This document shows positions 21,415 to 29,703 of a stretch of DNA of 39,297 nucleotides, piece after piece (positions within the stretch are counted from its first letter, which is position 1; the number at the start of each line of letters is the position of its first letter). This DNA comes from a virus. The position numbers were made by a program, and so were the translations under genes. Below the pieces are notes generated by a model, which worked only from the letters and a program-made list of their open reading frames with translations, was not told the DNA's origin and made no database searches. The stretch spans positions 1-39,297 of the IMG/VR virus record IMGVR_UViG_3300046798_000079, one strand, 5' to 3'.

Positions 21415-22017
21415 TCAGCTACAGGGCGCAGCCACACGAGCCGTAGCCCTGGCGATGGACGCAGCATCGCGTACCCCGAGGGCCTCCGCAAGCCCCGCCA
21501 CGCGCACCTCCGGCTCGGCCACCAGGGCCTCGTACGGCACGAGCAAGCCGTGCCGGATGTAGCCCACGCGCTGAATCATCCCGTTCCAACGCCGCATGAC
21601 CGCCGCACCCCGCTGCCGGTCGATCGACCGCTCGAGCGCCGCACGCTCCCTCTGCACGAGCACAGTGGTCACCTCGAACCCCTGGGCCATCAGCGCCGAG
21701 AAGAGGGCGCGCTCCGTGTCCAGCGCCAGCAGCGGGCTCTTGAACCCGATCGACTCTCCGAACCCGAAGGCGTGCGCGTGGTTGAGCCGCAGGCGGATGT
21801 TGGACGCCACGTCGCTGTCCGTCCACGGCCCGAACCCGGCCTCGACGTTCCCGGCCATCTTCCAGGTCACGTCCGCGTCCTCCCAATCGAGGCGGAAGTC
21901 AGGCGCGATCGGCGCCACGAGCGTGCGCGCCATCGAGAAGCCGAGATGGTGGCAGACCTCGGCGACCGCCGCGCCGCCCGAGCGGCACAGCCCGGTGATG
22001 ATGACCGCGCGCTTCAG
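21415..22017 (-). CDS. sulfotransferase-like protein, probable CTG start, 200 aa
   Basis: This is a P-loop protein of the sulfotransferase family, which uses PAPS. The N-terminus LKRAVIITGLCRSGGAAVAE carries the 5'-phosphosulfate loop (G-L-C-R-S-G-G) followed by the helix VCHHLGF. Residues 86-96 read GFGESIGFKSP, and 121-133 (VQRERAALERSID) match the 3'-phosphate motif with Arg123 or Arg125 and Ser131. The first ATG in frame (21933) would delete the whole P-loop. No ATG, GTG or TTG precedes it, but CTG at 22017 overlaps the preceding stop (CTGA), and AAGGGA lies eight bases upstream. The target is unknown; it could modify virion, host-surface or tail glycan material. It lies within the tail/injection block. 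Confidence 0.7.
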   Translation of the reverse strand: MKRAVIITGLCRSGGAAVAEVCHHLGFSMARTLVAPIAPDFRLDWEDADVTWKMAGNVEAGFGPWTDSDVASNIRLRLNHAHAFGFGESIGFKSPLLALDTERALFSALMAQGFEVTTVLVQRERAALERSIDRQRGAAVMRRWNGMIQRVGYIRHGLLVPYEALVAEPEVRVAGLAEALGVRDAASIARATARVAAPCS

Positions 22018-22271
22018 GCCCCTTGTCCCTTGCGAACCACCAAGTTAAGCCGCGCGATCACGTCCGCGAGCGTCGCGTCTTCCGGCAGAGCGCCGATCCC
22101 GTCGAAGGCGGCCACGCGCGCCCGCCCCTCTGAGTCGCGCTCGAGCGACCCAGGCGCGAGATCGTTGTCGGTCACCGACCCCTGGGCGTTGCGCCGCAGC
22201 CTCGGATCTCGAGCGCCGAGCTTCGCGCTCGCGCTGCCGATGGAGACGCGCCCTTGGCGGGGGAGGGCCAT
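22014..22271 (-). CDS. unknown protein in the tail block, 85 aa
   Basis: ATG at 22271 overlaps the stop of the large tail protein (TGATG), and the frame ends in the CTGA overlap with the sulfotransferase-like gene. The N-terminal half is basic (ALPRQGRVSIGSASAKLGAR), and the C-terminal half has a helix (EDATLADVIARLNLVVRK). Small proteins at this place are seen in many podovirus tail blocks, but I cannot assign a role. Confidence 0.75.
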   Translation of the reverse strand: MALPRQGRVSIGSASAKLGARDPRLRRNAQGSVTDNDLAPGSLERDSEGRARVAAFDGIGALPEDATLADVIARLNLVVRKGQGA

Positions 22272-25200
22272 CAGGTGCTCCTGTTCTTCTGCGGCGACGA
22301 GACCACGAACTCGCACTCGCCACGCTCCAGCGCCCAGCTCCGGCCCGCAAGCGCGCTGCGCAGACGCGCCCACAGGTAGGGCGCATTCACCCTGGCCCGG
22401 AACGGGTCGTTCAGCCCGGCCACGAGGTCAGTCGCCGCCACGATCGGCCCGATGTCCTCCAACTCCTCGCTGCCGAACAGCTCGAGCCGGCACCCCTGCA
22501 TGTCGCCCTGAAGCGCCACCTGGGTCGAGATGAGCCGATGCGCGAGCATCTCCGCCGAGGCGTTCACCGGTCCCATCGTGACGAAGCTGTCAATCGCCGC
22601 GCCGTCGTCGTCGCGCGCGTCCTTGTCCACGATGCGAACGTAGCCGTCCTCGCAGCCGAGCAAGAGGCCGCGATTCGAGTCGCCCGCCAGGAACGTCGCC
22701 GCCGTCGGCTGCCTCCCGCTCACGGCGTAGCGGTCCGTCCAGATCGCGCCGCCCTGCACCATCCGGTGCGTCTTCTCCTCCCAGAACCAGTGATTCACGA
22801 TCGTCCCGCCGGCCCCGTGCGGCACCTGGAAGATGTGCATTCCCTTCTGGATCGGATCCCAGCACAGCTCCATTCGATGCGTCGAGAAGTCGATGGCCTC
22901 GAACTCCGTCTCCTCGATCGTGTAGCGCGACAGCGGCACGACGCCATCCGCCCCAAGCCCATACAACCCCGGCGGATTCCCGAAGAAGTAGGCGCGGCCC
23001 ATCGTGTCCTTGCACCACGAGCCGCCGAACGTGCCGCCGATGTCGTCTGAAATCTTGTCGATCTGCCCGCCGTCCATCGGGTCGCCCGTCAAGCGCAGGA
23101 TGCGCGACTCGCCCAGCACGAAGAGCAGGTCATCCGAGTACGGGAGCAGCGCCACGATCACGTCCTCGACCTCACCGGCTCGCGTCAAGCTGGCATCGAA
23201 CGCCATGGTCGAGAGGCGCGGCTCGCGCCGTAGATCCCAGTCGCGGATGTTCCCGATCGCGCTCGCCGCGTAGCGCCCCGGCTTGTCGGCGAAGCGCGCC
23301 AACACCAGCCGGTGACGCCACATGCAGCCGAGTTTCGCCCGCAGCGGGATCTCGCCAGCGCTCGTGCTCTCCAGCGCCGTGACGAGGCCGGTCAGCGCGC
23401 TGTAGCTCCAGTACCGCAGGCCATCCAGCACGATGACCTCGGAGTCCGCCTGGAACGCCTCGACGTACTGGCTCGTCGCGTCCACCACGCCGGCCCCGCC
23501 GCTCGGAATGGCCACCGTCGTCGCGTCGATCGTCTTGATGTCCGTGCCGCTCACGCCAACCGTGATGATCGTGCGCGGGCTGCCGCTCGCCACCGCGTTC
23601 GTCGTCACGAGCAGGATCTTGTAGACGCTATCGAAGAGCTGCGACCCCGAGGCTTCCATGGTCGTGAAGACATACGCAACCTCCGCCGGCCCTGTCGGAA
23701 GATCGGTGCGGTAGTCGGGCGTGAGCGCATCAGGCGGCAACGCCACCGCGAACGCGAGGCTCGAGCTTCCCGGCAGAATCACCTCCGTGAGCTGCACCGC
23801 TGCGCCGGCCACTCCGTCCTTGAGCAGCACATGCAGCGCTCGCAACGTGCCGCCGCCCGTGTTGTACCCGGGAATGAAGATGTTGCCGAACTTGTCGCTC
23901 GCCATGCGCGGGTAGGCGTAACCAGGCACCGCGCCGCCGACGAAGGCGTGCGTCCAGGCTCCATCCCCGGACGCGAAGGAGAAGCTCGTGCCGTTGTCGA
24001 TGAGCTTCTGCACCGCCTTCGTGCCGGAACCAGTCGTCACGCCATCAACCGGGCCGATGCTCCAAACGTGCGTCTTGCCATCACTCTCGACCTTGCGCGC
24101 ACGCACGCCGTAGCCGAAGCCGCCCTCTGGCGTCACGACGTTGCTGTTCGCCGCCCAGCGCAGTTGCCCATTCGAATCGTGCTTCGACACGAGGCCATCC
24201 GGGCGCAGCAGCGCCGCATGGGCCGCGTAGAGTCCGCCAACCACAGGCGCCGGCGGCCCAGGTAGTACCGCCGCCGCCCCCGCAACGCTGCGCCCGTACG
24301 GGTGGAACACGTTGAGCACGTTCCCGAGGCCCCACTTGTAGGCGAGGTATGCCTCGATCCTGTTCATCTGGTTGTCCGTGCCCGCCACGAACCCAAGCTC
24401 GAACTGGTCGTAGGTCAGGACCTTCGGCTCAGTCAGGCTCGTGCGGTCCTTGCGCTCGAGCACCAGCATCTCGGCGATCTCTCCGCGAAACCTCCGAGCC
24501 ACGTCCATGCCCGTTGCGAAGATCGTCGTGGGCGCAGCGCCGAGCCACTGAGGTTGCAGGCTTGCGAATCCAAGGCCGTCCGCGATGTCCACCGGCCGCC
24601 CGTTGTAGCGCATCGCCACGCGCGTCTTCGTGAAGTCGGCGGGCTCGACCGCGCCATCCCACAGGAGAGCCACGATCGCCGCGCCCGTCTTGTGGTTCGT
24701 CGTCGAGTCCGCCAGGTACTCGAACCCGACGAGCTGCCCGCCCGTGCCGCTGCCGCCGCTGTTCAGCGTCGCGTAGTAGCTCAGGAACCCCGGATCCACC
24801 GTGCCAGGCAGCGCGACCTTCGAGTCGCGGTTGGCGAACAAGACGTGATCGCTCGCGCCGCCCACCTCGTTGTCGAGCGCAAGCACTGTGCGCGGGCTGG
24901 GCGTCCCTACGTCCGAATCCGGCGACGGACGCAGCACCAGGAACATGCACCACATGCCGCCCGTGTACGCCGGGATCGGTGTCCGCTGCTGGTCCGCCAG
25001 GTTCACGTCGATCGAAGCATTCGGCAGCGATACCAGGCTGTGCTTCACGCTTGCCGTGCGCCCGGTGTCGAAGCGGATGTTCGGCAGACCGCCGAGGCCG
25101 TAGCCGAGGTATTCCGGCCCAGTCTCGCCCACCGTCTGGAGCGTGCCCGCGTACCAGTGGCGTCCGTTCCCGCTCTTGTCGCGCCAGCGCAGCACTTGCT

Positions 25201-26191
25201 GCCCGTCGCTCTTCGTCACTTCCGACCCGCTCTGTTCGAGGTCTGTCTCGTCGAGCGAGTCCGGGTCGCTTGCGTCAAACCAGCTCCAGATTTTCAGCGT
25301 GCTGTCGTCGCGCGGCGTCCAGCCGATCAGCGGCGGAGTGAAGAAGGTCGTAGGCCCCGGACGCTCCTTCGTGAAGAAGCCCACCGATGTCGGCGCCGAC
25401 GCGCAGTAGAACTCGCCCGACAGCGCAAGATCGAAGCCGTTGATCGGGTACGCCACGCTCTCGATGCGCTTGACTTCCGTTGGCTCGAGCCCGAGGCCAT
25501 CGTAGACCACCACGCGCGCGCGGCTGACGCCCGGGTAGTTGTGCGCGCAGTAGAGCTGGGTGCCGCGAAACACCCGCAGTTCCTCGGTGTAGGCGCCAGG
25601 CGTCAGCGTCCACAGAACGAAAAACTGGTTCGGGTCGTCGGGCGCGATCTGTCCAGGTTGGGGACGCTGCAACACGCAGAAGACCGCTGCGGTGCGCACG
25701 TCTCCGCCCGAACTCACGCCCGCGAAGATGCGGTCAGAATCGTCCACGAAGAGCGCCCGCACCACATGGCTCGCATCCGCCACCGGCAGGGCCACCTTCA
25801 TCAGCAGGCGGCCGGCGCTGTTGAACTTCGCCACCGCTGCGCTGCCGTCGATGGCGTAGATGTTCCCCTGTCGATCGGTCACGCCGCCGACCGTGTTTGT
25901 CTTGCTCGGCGTCGGCTCGCTCCACACGTCATCGACCGCGCCGCTGGAGAACGAGTACGCCACCTTCCGGTCGTCGATCGCCGTCGAGCACAGCGCCCGC
26001 ACCTTGCCCGTGCCGAGCGCCGTCGCGTTGAACTTCACCGTCCCCGCGCGCTGCGCCCCCATGAGCCGCCCGTTCTTCGGGTTGCGGGCGCGCACGTTCT
26101 GCGCCTGCCGCGTCGTCAACTCGGGCTGCGCGTGCAACGCCACCGCATCGCTGCGTCCGGCCCACGGGAAGACGAGCGGGCGCTTCGGCAT
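22271..26191 (-). CDS. tail hub/nozzle protein with LamG-like insertion, 1306 aa
   Basis: This is the large protein of the short tail tube, comparable in place and layout to the tubular tail protein B/nozzle of podoviruses. The N-terminus (about 1-290) and the part after about 640 contain repeated beta-strand blades that suggest propeller-like folds, and the C-terminal 350 residues (LLFVLGESRILRLTGDPMDG; GGTFGGSWCKDTMGRAYFFG; LLGCEDGYVRIVD) are typical of nozzle proteins. Between about 295 and 635 lies an inserted concanavalin/LamG-like carbohydrate-binding domain (WSWFDASDPDSL; LRWRDKSGNGRHWYAG; GEIAEMLVLERK; RIEAYLAYKWGL). The insertion explains the length, above the usual 600-900 residues. 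ATG at 26191 lies three bases after the adaptor stop. Confidence 0.8.
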   Translation of the reverse strand: MPKRPLVFPWAGRSDAVALHAQPELTTRQAQNVRARNPKNGRLMGAQRAGTVKFNATALGTGKVRALCSTAIDDRKVAYSFSSGAVDDVWSEPTPSKTNTVGGVTDRQGNIYAIDGSAAVAKFNSAGRLLMKVALPVADASHVVRALFVDDSDRIFAGVSSGGDVRTAAVFCVLQRPQPGQIAPDDPNQFFVLWTLTPGAYTEELRVFRGTQLYCAHNYPGVSRARVVVYDGLGLEPTEVKRIESVAYPINGFDLALSGEFYCASAPTSVGFFTKERPGPTTFFTPPLIGWTPRDDSTLKIWSWFDASDPDSLDETDLEQSGSEVTKSDGQQVLRWRDKSGNGRHWYAGTLQTVGETGPEYLGYGLGGLPNIRFDTGRTASVKHSLVSLPNASIDVNLADQQRTPIPAYTGGMWCMFLVLRPSPDSDVGTPSPRTVLALDNEVGGASDHVLFANRDSKVALPGTVDPGFLSYYATLNSGGSGTGGQLVGFEYLADSTTNHKTGAAIVALLWDGAVEPADFTKTRVAMRYNGRPVDIADGLGFASLQPQWLGAAPTTIFATGMDVARRFRGEIAEMLVLERKDRTSLTEPKVLTYDQFELGFVAGTDNQMNRIEAYLAYKWGLGNVLNVFHPYGRSVAGAAAVLPGPPAPVVGGLYAAHAALLRPDGLVSKHDSNGQLRWAANSNVVTPEGGFGYGVRARKVESDGKTHVWSIGPVDGVTTGSGTKAVQKLIDNGTSFSFASGDGAWTHAFVGGAVPGYAYPRMASDKFGNIFIPGYNTGGGTLRALHVLLKDGVAGAAVQLTEVILPGSSSLAFAVALPPDALTPDYRTDLPTGPAEVAYVFTTMEASGSQLFDSVYKILLVTTNAVASGSPRTIITVGVSGTDIKTIDATTVAIPSGGAGVVDATSQYVEAFQADSEVIVLDGLRYWSYSALTGLVTALESTSAGEIPLRAKLGCMWRHRLVLARFADKPGRYAASAIGNIRDWDLRREPRLSTMAFDASLTRAGEVEDVIVALLPYSDDLLFVLGESRILRLTGDPMDGGQIDKISDDIGGTFGGSWCKDTMGRAYFFGNPPGLYGLGADGVVPLSRYTIEETEFEAIDFSTHRMELCWDPIQKGMHIFQVPHGAGGTIVNHWFWEEKTHRMVQGGAIWTDRYAVSGRQPTAATFLAGDSNRGLLLGCEDGYVRIVDKDARDDDGAAIDSFVTMGPVNASAEMLAHRLISTQVALQGDMQGCRLELFGSEELEDIGPIVAATDLVAGLNDPFRARVNAPYLWARLRSALAGRSWALERGECEFVVSSPQKNRST

Positions 26192-26194
26192 CGG

Positions 26195-27178
26195 CTACAC
26201 CGACGTGCCGAGCACGGTGCCCTTGTCGAACCAGCCACCGCCGTGCGGGTACATGTACGAGTCCGTCCACCCGCCGCGACGCACGCGCCCAACCTGCGCC
26301 TGCATCGTCTGATCTCGAGCCACCGCGAGCGTGAACAGCGAGCCTGCGCGCACCTGCTCGAGCCGCACGGCCAGCCCGGCCTTCTCCTCCTCCTCCTGGC
26401 CGAGCGCGAACGCCTTGACCACCTCGAGGAAGAGCGCGTTCAGCCACCCGCTCATGGGCAGCGGCAGCGGCGCTCCGTCGTCCTCCGGCGTGGTCCATCC
26501 CGCGCGGTAGAACATGACGAACTGCTCCGTCCCGTCCAGCTCGCCAGGTGCGAGGTCGAGACGTGGGATCGTGCGCCCATCCGCCGTTGACCTGACGTGG
26601 TTGATGAGGCCCCAGAAGGAGCACGTCCACCGCGCCCCCGTCCAGCGTAGGTCGAGCAAGTCTTGCCCCGTCCCGAGGCCCAGCCAGTTCGGGAACCCCG
26701 TCGCCATGCCCCACGCCGTGATCCGCTGGATGTCGAAGTCAGACGGCAGCGCTACCTGGTCGTTCCGGAGTGTCCCACCGATGTCTGTCTGACCGTCAGC
26801 AGCGCTGCCGATGCTTGTCTGAAGCGTGATCGTGTTCGCGTCCACGCGCGACGCCACCTCGTAGCGGCCCGTCGTCGCGCCCGTCCCAGCGTCCACGTCG
26901 ATCCCGTCGGCCTCGAGCCAGGTGTAGGCCGTGAACGCGCCCGTGAGCGTCAGGCTCTTCGTGGCCTCGGTCCAGGTCGCGCCAACGAGAACCACCGGCG
27001 CCCGCGTCCGGATCCGCGCCTCACGCCCCTGGAGCCAGCGCCACGGCGCCATGCCGACCAGGTAGTGCCCCGCCTGGTCCACCAGCTCGCGCGTCTCGAG
27101 CGGCCCGCCGAGCTTCCCGCCCACGGCGTACTCGATCACGCGCGCACACGTCTGCACGTTCAGCGGGTACGCGGTCAT
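26195..27178 (-). CDS. head-tail adaptor (tubular tail protein A-like), 327 aa
   Basis: The N-terminal helices (NVQTCARVIEYAVGGKLGG; ELVDQAGHYLVGMAPWRWLQ) are characteristic of the adaptor that docks under the portal in podoviruses. They are followed by beta-rich sequence, including the phrase VALPSDFDIQRI and an Ig-like stretch (SLTLTGAFTAYTWLEADGID). The C-terminal part is helical and charged (EEEEKAGLAVRLEQV). ATG at 27178 overlaps the upstream stop as ATGA. Order (capsid, small genes, adaptor, nozzle) supports the call. Confidence 0.75.
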   Translation of the reverse strand: MTAYPLNVQTCARVIEYAVGGKLGGPLETRELVDQAGHYLVGMAPWRWLQGREARIRTRAPVVLVGATWTEATKSLTLTGAFTAYTWLEADGIDVDAGTGATTGRYEVASRVDANTITLQTSIGSAADGQTDIGGTLRNDQVALPSDFDIQRITAWGMATGFPNWLGLGTGQDLLDLRWTGARWTCSFWGLINHVRSTADGRTIPRLDLAPGELDGTEQFVMFYRAGWTTPEDDGAPLPLPMSGWLNALFLEVVKAFALGQEEEEKAGLAVRLEQVRAGSLFTLAVARDQTMQAQVGRVRRGGWTDSYMYPHGGGWFDKGTVLGTSV

Positions 27179-27366
27179 GCGTCCTCCCGGAGCATCCTGT
27201 ATACGAGATCGGCCCGACCGTCGAGTGCCTCCTCGGTCAGGCGTACGGCGTCGTTCAGCGGCCAGTGGTAGTGAAGGGCCTTGTGCCGCCAACCGACGTC
27301 ACCCTCCCACCAGCCGCACGCCTCCAGCCACGCCATCACCTGCGCGATGGGCGCCGAGTTCCGCAT
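27175..27366 (-). CDS. unknown small protein, 63 aa
   Basis: ATG at 27366 is preferred because GGAAG lies about seven bases upstream; the same frame could start at GTG 27402 (75 aa), which has no ribosome site. The product is rich in Trp (AWLEACGWWEGDVGWRHKAL) and ends in a helix (AVRLTEEALDGRADLVYRML). It is coupled to the adaptor gene by ATGA. Head-completion or tail-assembly roles are possible by position only. Confidence 0.65.
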   Translation of the reverse strand: MRNSAPIAQVMAWLEACGWWEGDVGWRHKALHYHWPLNDAVRLTEEALDGRADLVYRMLREDA

Positions 27367-27429
27367 CCGACGCTTCCGGCATTGTTCGGCGGCGTGCTTC
27401 ACGCCGCGAAGGCTACCGAGACCGCGCCC

Positions 27430-27735
27430 TCAGGACAACGACGCCGGGAACGGCACCGCCATGGCCCGCTCGAGCGCCTCCGCCAGCGTGCGCCCGCGCT
27501 GCGTCAGGCACGGCTGGCCCGCAATCGGCCAGTAGCTCACCTCCCACGCCATCTCGCGCGGCGGCGCCGGCAAGCCCTGCACCTTCGCGTAGCCGCACCG
27601 CGCCTCGTACGAACCGAGCGGCTCGTGCAGGATGCGGAACTCGGCGCCGCGACGTTGCGTCTCGCCAAGGGGCAGCGGCGCGTCCCTCAACTCCTTCAGC
27701 ATCCGACGGAAGAGGCGGTATTCGCGGAACAGCAT
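27430..27735 (-). CDS. unknown protein, 101 aa
   Basis: ATG at 27735 is taken as start; TTG 27741 is possible. No strong ribosome site is seen for either. The protein begins with a basic helix (LFREYRLFRRMLKELRDAPL), followed by a strand-rich centre (AEFRILHEPLGSYEARCGYA; AWEVSYWPI) and a final helix. It resembles an accessory protein of the head-tail region, with no recognised family. Confidence 0.65.
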   Translation of the reverse strand: MLFREYRLFRRMLKELRDAPLPLGETQRRGAEFRILHEPLGSYEARCGYAKVQGLPAPPREMAWEVSYWPIAGQPCLTQRGRTLAEALERAMAVPFPASLS

Positions 27736-27795
27736 CGCCAAATGGTAGCGCCGAGCCCGGAGCCTCGCTCAGCCCCGAGCCCGGCGCGTTCCAGA

Positions 27796-27812
27796 AGGTC
27801 GTCGAACGACCT
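27796..27812 (-). terminator. small hairpin after the 180-aa head gene
   Basis: AGGTCGT (27796-27802) pairs perfectly with ACGACCT (27806-27812) around a three-base loop, and the stem begins at the stop codon of the 180-aa gene. There is no T run, so complete termination is unlikely; RNA stabilisation or partial attenuation after the abundant head genes is more plausible. The remaining gap (27742-27795) contains two direct copies of CCGAGCCCGG. Confidence 0.35.
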
Positions 27813-28353
27813 AGGTGATGTCGGTCACCGACAGGATCGAACCGAAGCCGCTCACGCCGTTGTACCAGCCATCGGTCAGGCCGGCACCCGTGCGAGCGGT
27901 CAACGGAATGAACACGATCTTCCGCGACACAGCCGTGCCAGCGTTGCCGTCGATGACGTACGGGGTCAGCACGACTGCCGCCTCCGTCCCGTCACCGATG
28001 CCGCACACGGACGTGCGCAAGACGATCGTGCCGTCCACGGCCACCGCATCGCACTGGCCTTGCAGCCGGAAGCGAATCGGAGGCCCATCGTCGGCAACCG
28101 CCTGCTGCACGACGCCGGAAATCGCGCACACGAGCGTGAGCGTGTCCGTCGTCGAGTCGTAGGTCGGCACCACGATGTTGGCCACGCCGGCAGTCGTTGC
28201 GCCCGGCGCATTCGTCGTCGAGGCCGCGTCGAGTCGGCTGTGGTCGAGCACTTCCACGTCGCCGACCGCCACGGCAGAGCCGGTGCGGTTGGTAACCAGA
28301 ACGTCGATCGGAGCCGGCCCCATCCATCCAAGAGCAGGTTGCAGAGAAGTCAT
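27811..28353 (-). CDS. head-associated protein, possible decoration protein, 180 aa
   Basis: The gene lies directly after the major capsid gene with a good ribosome site (AGGAG, nine bases before ATG 28353). The sequence is beta-rich throughout (APIDVLVTNRTGSAVAVGDV; GVANIVVPTYDSTTDTLTLV; TEAAVVLTPYVIDG) and has few charged residues, as in Ig- or barrel-like capsid decoration proteins. No family signature is recognised, so a head fibre or head-completion role is an alternative. Confidence 0.7.
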   Translation of the reverse strand: MTSLQPALGWMGPAPIDVLVTNRTGSAVAVGDVEVLDHSRLDAASTTNAPGATTAGVANIVVPTYDSTTDTLTLVCAISGVVQQAVADDGPPIRFRLQGQCDAVAVDGTIVLRTSVCGIGDGTEAAVVLTPYVIDGNAGTAVSRKIVFIPLTARTGAGLTDGWYNGVSGFGSILSVTDIT

Positions 28354-28368
28354 TGGGGTGTCTCCTGG

Positions 28369-29646
28369 CTAGATGCCCGCAGCGGTGAAGTCCACGTCCT
28401 CGTAGGGCGTCGTGCCCGTGAGGTACGCGGGGGAAACGACGCCACCCGCCTTGCGGCGCGTGCGACACACGTTGTTGTGCCAGTTGTCGAAGTAGACAAC
28501 ACGATCGAACGGCTGAGTCTGGCTCGGCGGAGGGGTCTCCTCTTCCAGCCAGTGCTCGGCGTGAACGATCTTCTTGTACTTCGACGGGTTGATCCACACG
28601 AAGCGCGGACCGCTCGTGTCCGGGTTCTGCGTCGCCGCTCCGGCCTCGTCCAACGTCGCGTCGAACTCGCCCGCGTTGAGCGTGCCCGAAGATGCAGTCC
28701 ACACCACGGCCGTGTCCATCTTCTCGATGTAGCGGACCGGGATGCCCTGGTACATCAGCTCAGCGCCGCTGAGCGTGATGCTCGGATCGTTCACCTTCCC
28801 GCGCAGGAAGTCACCACGAGAGCCACCATTGGCCTCGTAGAGCGCCATCCCGCGAAGGCTCGTGAAGATGAACCCGCTCGGCTCCTGCGGAGAGCCGTAC
28901 TCGGGCCGGAACACCAGCGACTCGAACGAGAGCCGCTTGTGCATCTTCATGAACGCCGAGTAGCCCGCCCAGCGAGCAGTCCCCGGAGCCGGCACCACCG
29001 CGCCCGAGTAGAACTCGACCGGGTTGCGCCACTTCGGCTGCGTCGTCGGGTTGATGCCTTGGATCGTGGTGAAGCCAGGCGGCACCGTGCCCGTCGGCTT
29101 CGTGTCCGCGATCACCGCACCGAACTCCGTGATCGTGCAGAACACCGAGTACGGCACCTTGCCGCTCGTCGCCTCCATCGTCGCCGTGTTCGGCGCGAGG
29201 AAGAAGCCACGCTCCATGTGGTTGTTGAGCGACGTGATGACGTTCATCCACTTCGCCCAGATGATGTCTTTGTAGACCATCCCACGAGCGCCCTTGTTGA
29301 GCTGCCCGACGTTCTGCAAGCCCTTCTCGTGCTTGTTGAACACCTCGTTCACTTGTGTGAACCGCCACGGCACCGACCAGGTGGTCAAGTGCTGCGCCAG
29401 TTGCGGAGCGAACTCTTCCATCGGCTGGTAGTCCGTGGCCGAGTTCACTTCGTCGAAGTACACGAAGTCCTGGATCGACGCGCCGCCCTGGATCTGCTGG
29501 CTCATGTCGTGAGCCTGCATGATCTGCCGCAGCAGAGTCGTTCGGAACGACGCCTCGTTCTCGATCATCTTGATCGCAGTGAGCGTCGTCGGGCTCGTCG
29601 CCAGAAACAGGTCGACGAGCGTGTTGAGTGCTTGTCCGCCAGCCAT
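28369..29646 (-). CDS. major capsid protein, 425 aa
   Basis: This is the likely major head subunit, of HK97-like fold. It follows a scaffold-like gene, starts at ATG 29646 behind a good ribosome site (GGGGAG), and has a normal length. The N-terminal helices (TAIKMIENEASFRTTLLRQI) are followed by the long extended region (QIQGGASIQDFVYFDEVNSA), then alternating strands and helices (WAGYSAFMKMHKRLSFESLV; GFIFTSLRGMALYEANGG; ELMYQGIPVRYIEKMDTAVV). The C-terminal part includes FVWINPSKYKKIVHAEHWLE and VVYFDNWHNNVCRTRRKAGG. Assignment rests on order, size and this pattern; no cleavage site is obvious. Confidence 0.8.
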   Translation of the reverse strand: MAGGQALNTLVDLFLATSPTTLTAIKMIENEASFRTTLLRQIMQAHDMSQQIQGGASIQDFVYFDEVNSATDYQPMEEFAPQLAQHLTTWSVPWRFTQVNEVFNKHEKGLQNVGQLNKGARGMVYKDIIWAKWMNVITSLNNHMERGFFLAPNTATMEATSGKVPYSVFCTITEFGAVIADTKPTGTVPPGFTTIQGINPTTQPKWRNPVEFYSGAVVPAPGTARWAGYSAFMKMHKRLSFESLVFRPEYGSPQEPSGFIFTSLRGMALYEANGGSRGDFLRGKVNDPSITLSGAELMYQGIPVRYIEKMDTAVVWTASSGTLNAGEFDATLDEAGAATQNPDTSGPRFVWINPSKYKKIVHAEHWLEEETPPPSQTQPFDRVVYFDNWHNNVCRTRRKAGGVVSPAYLTGTTPYEDVDFTAAGI

Positions 29647-29670
29647 GGGAGTCTCCCCTGGTTAGGCGTT

Positions 29671-29694
29671 GGCCGCAGGCCGGGGCGCTGCCCC
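29671..29694 (-). other. two adjacent hairpins between scaffold and capsid genes
   Basis: GGCC-GCA-GGCC (29671-29681) and GGGGC-GCT-GCCCC (29682-29694) are two perfect short stems placed back to back just upstream of the capsid ribosome site. No T run follows. They could mark an RNA-processing or stability element that raises capsid expression over scaffold; this is inference. Confidence 0.4.
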
Positions 29695-29703
29695 GCCTAC
29701 TTC

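Noticed and set aside
20134-22533. A 799-codon plus-strand open frame
   Set aside because: It is exactly antisense to the internal virion, sulfotransferase-like and tail genes and has biased, Arg/Leu-rich composition typical of GC-rich shadow frames. No ribosome site or family match.
24302-26590. A 762-codon plus-strand open frame
   Set aside because: Antisense to the tail hub gene; composition is that of a shadow frame.
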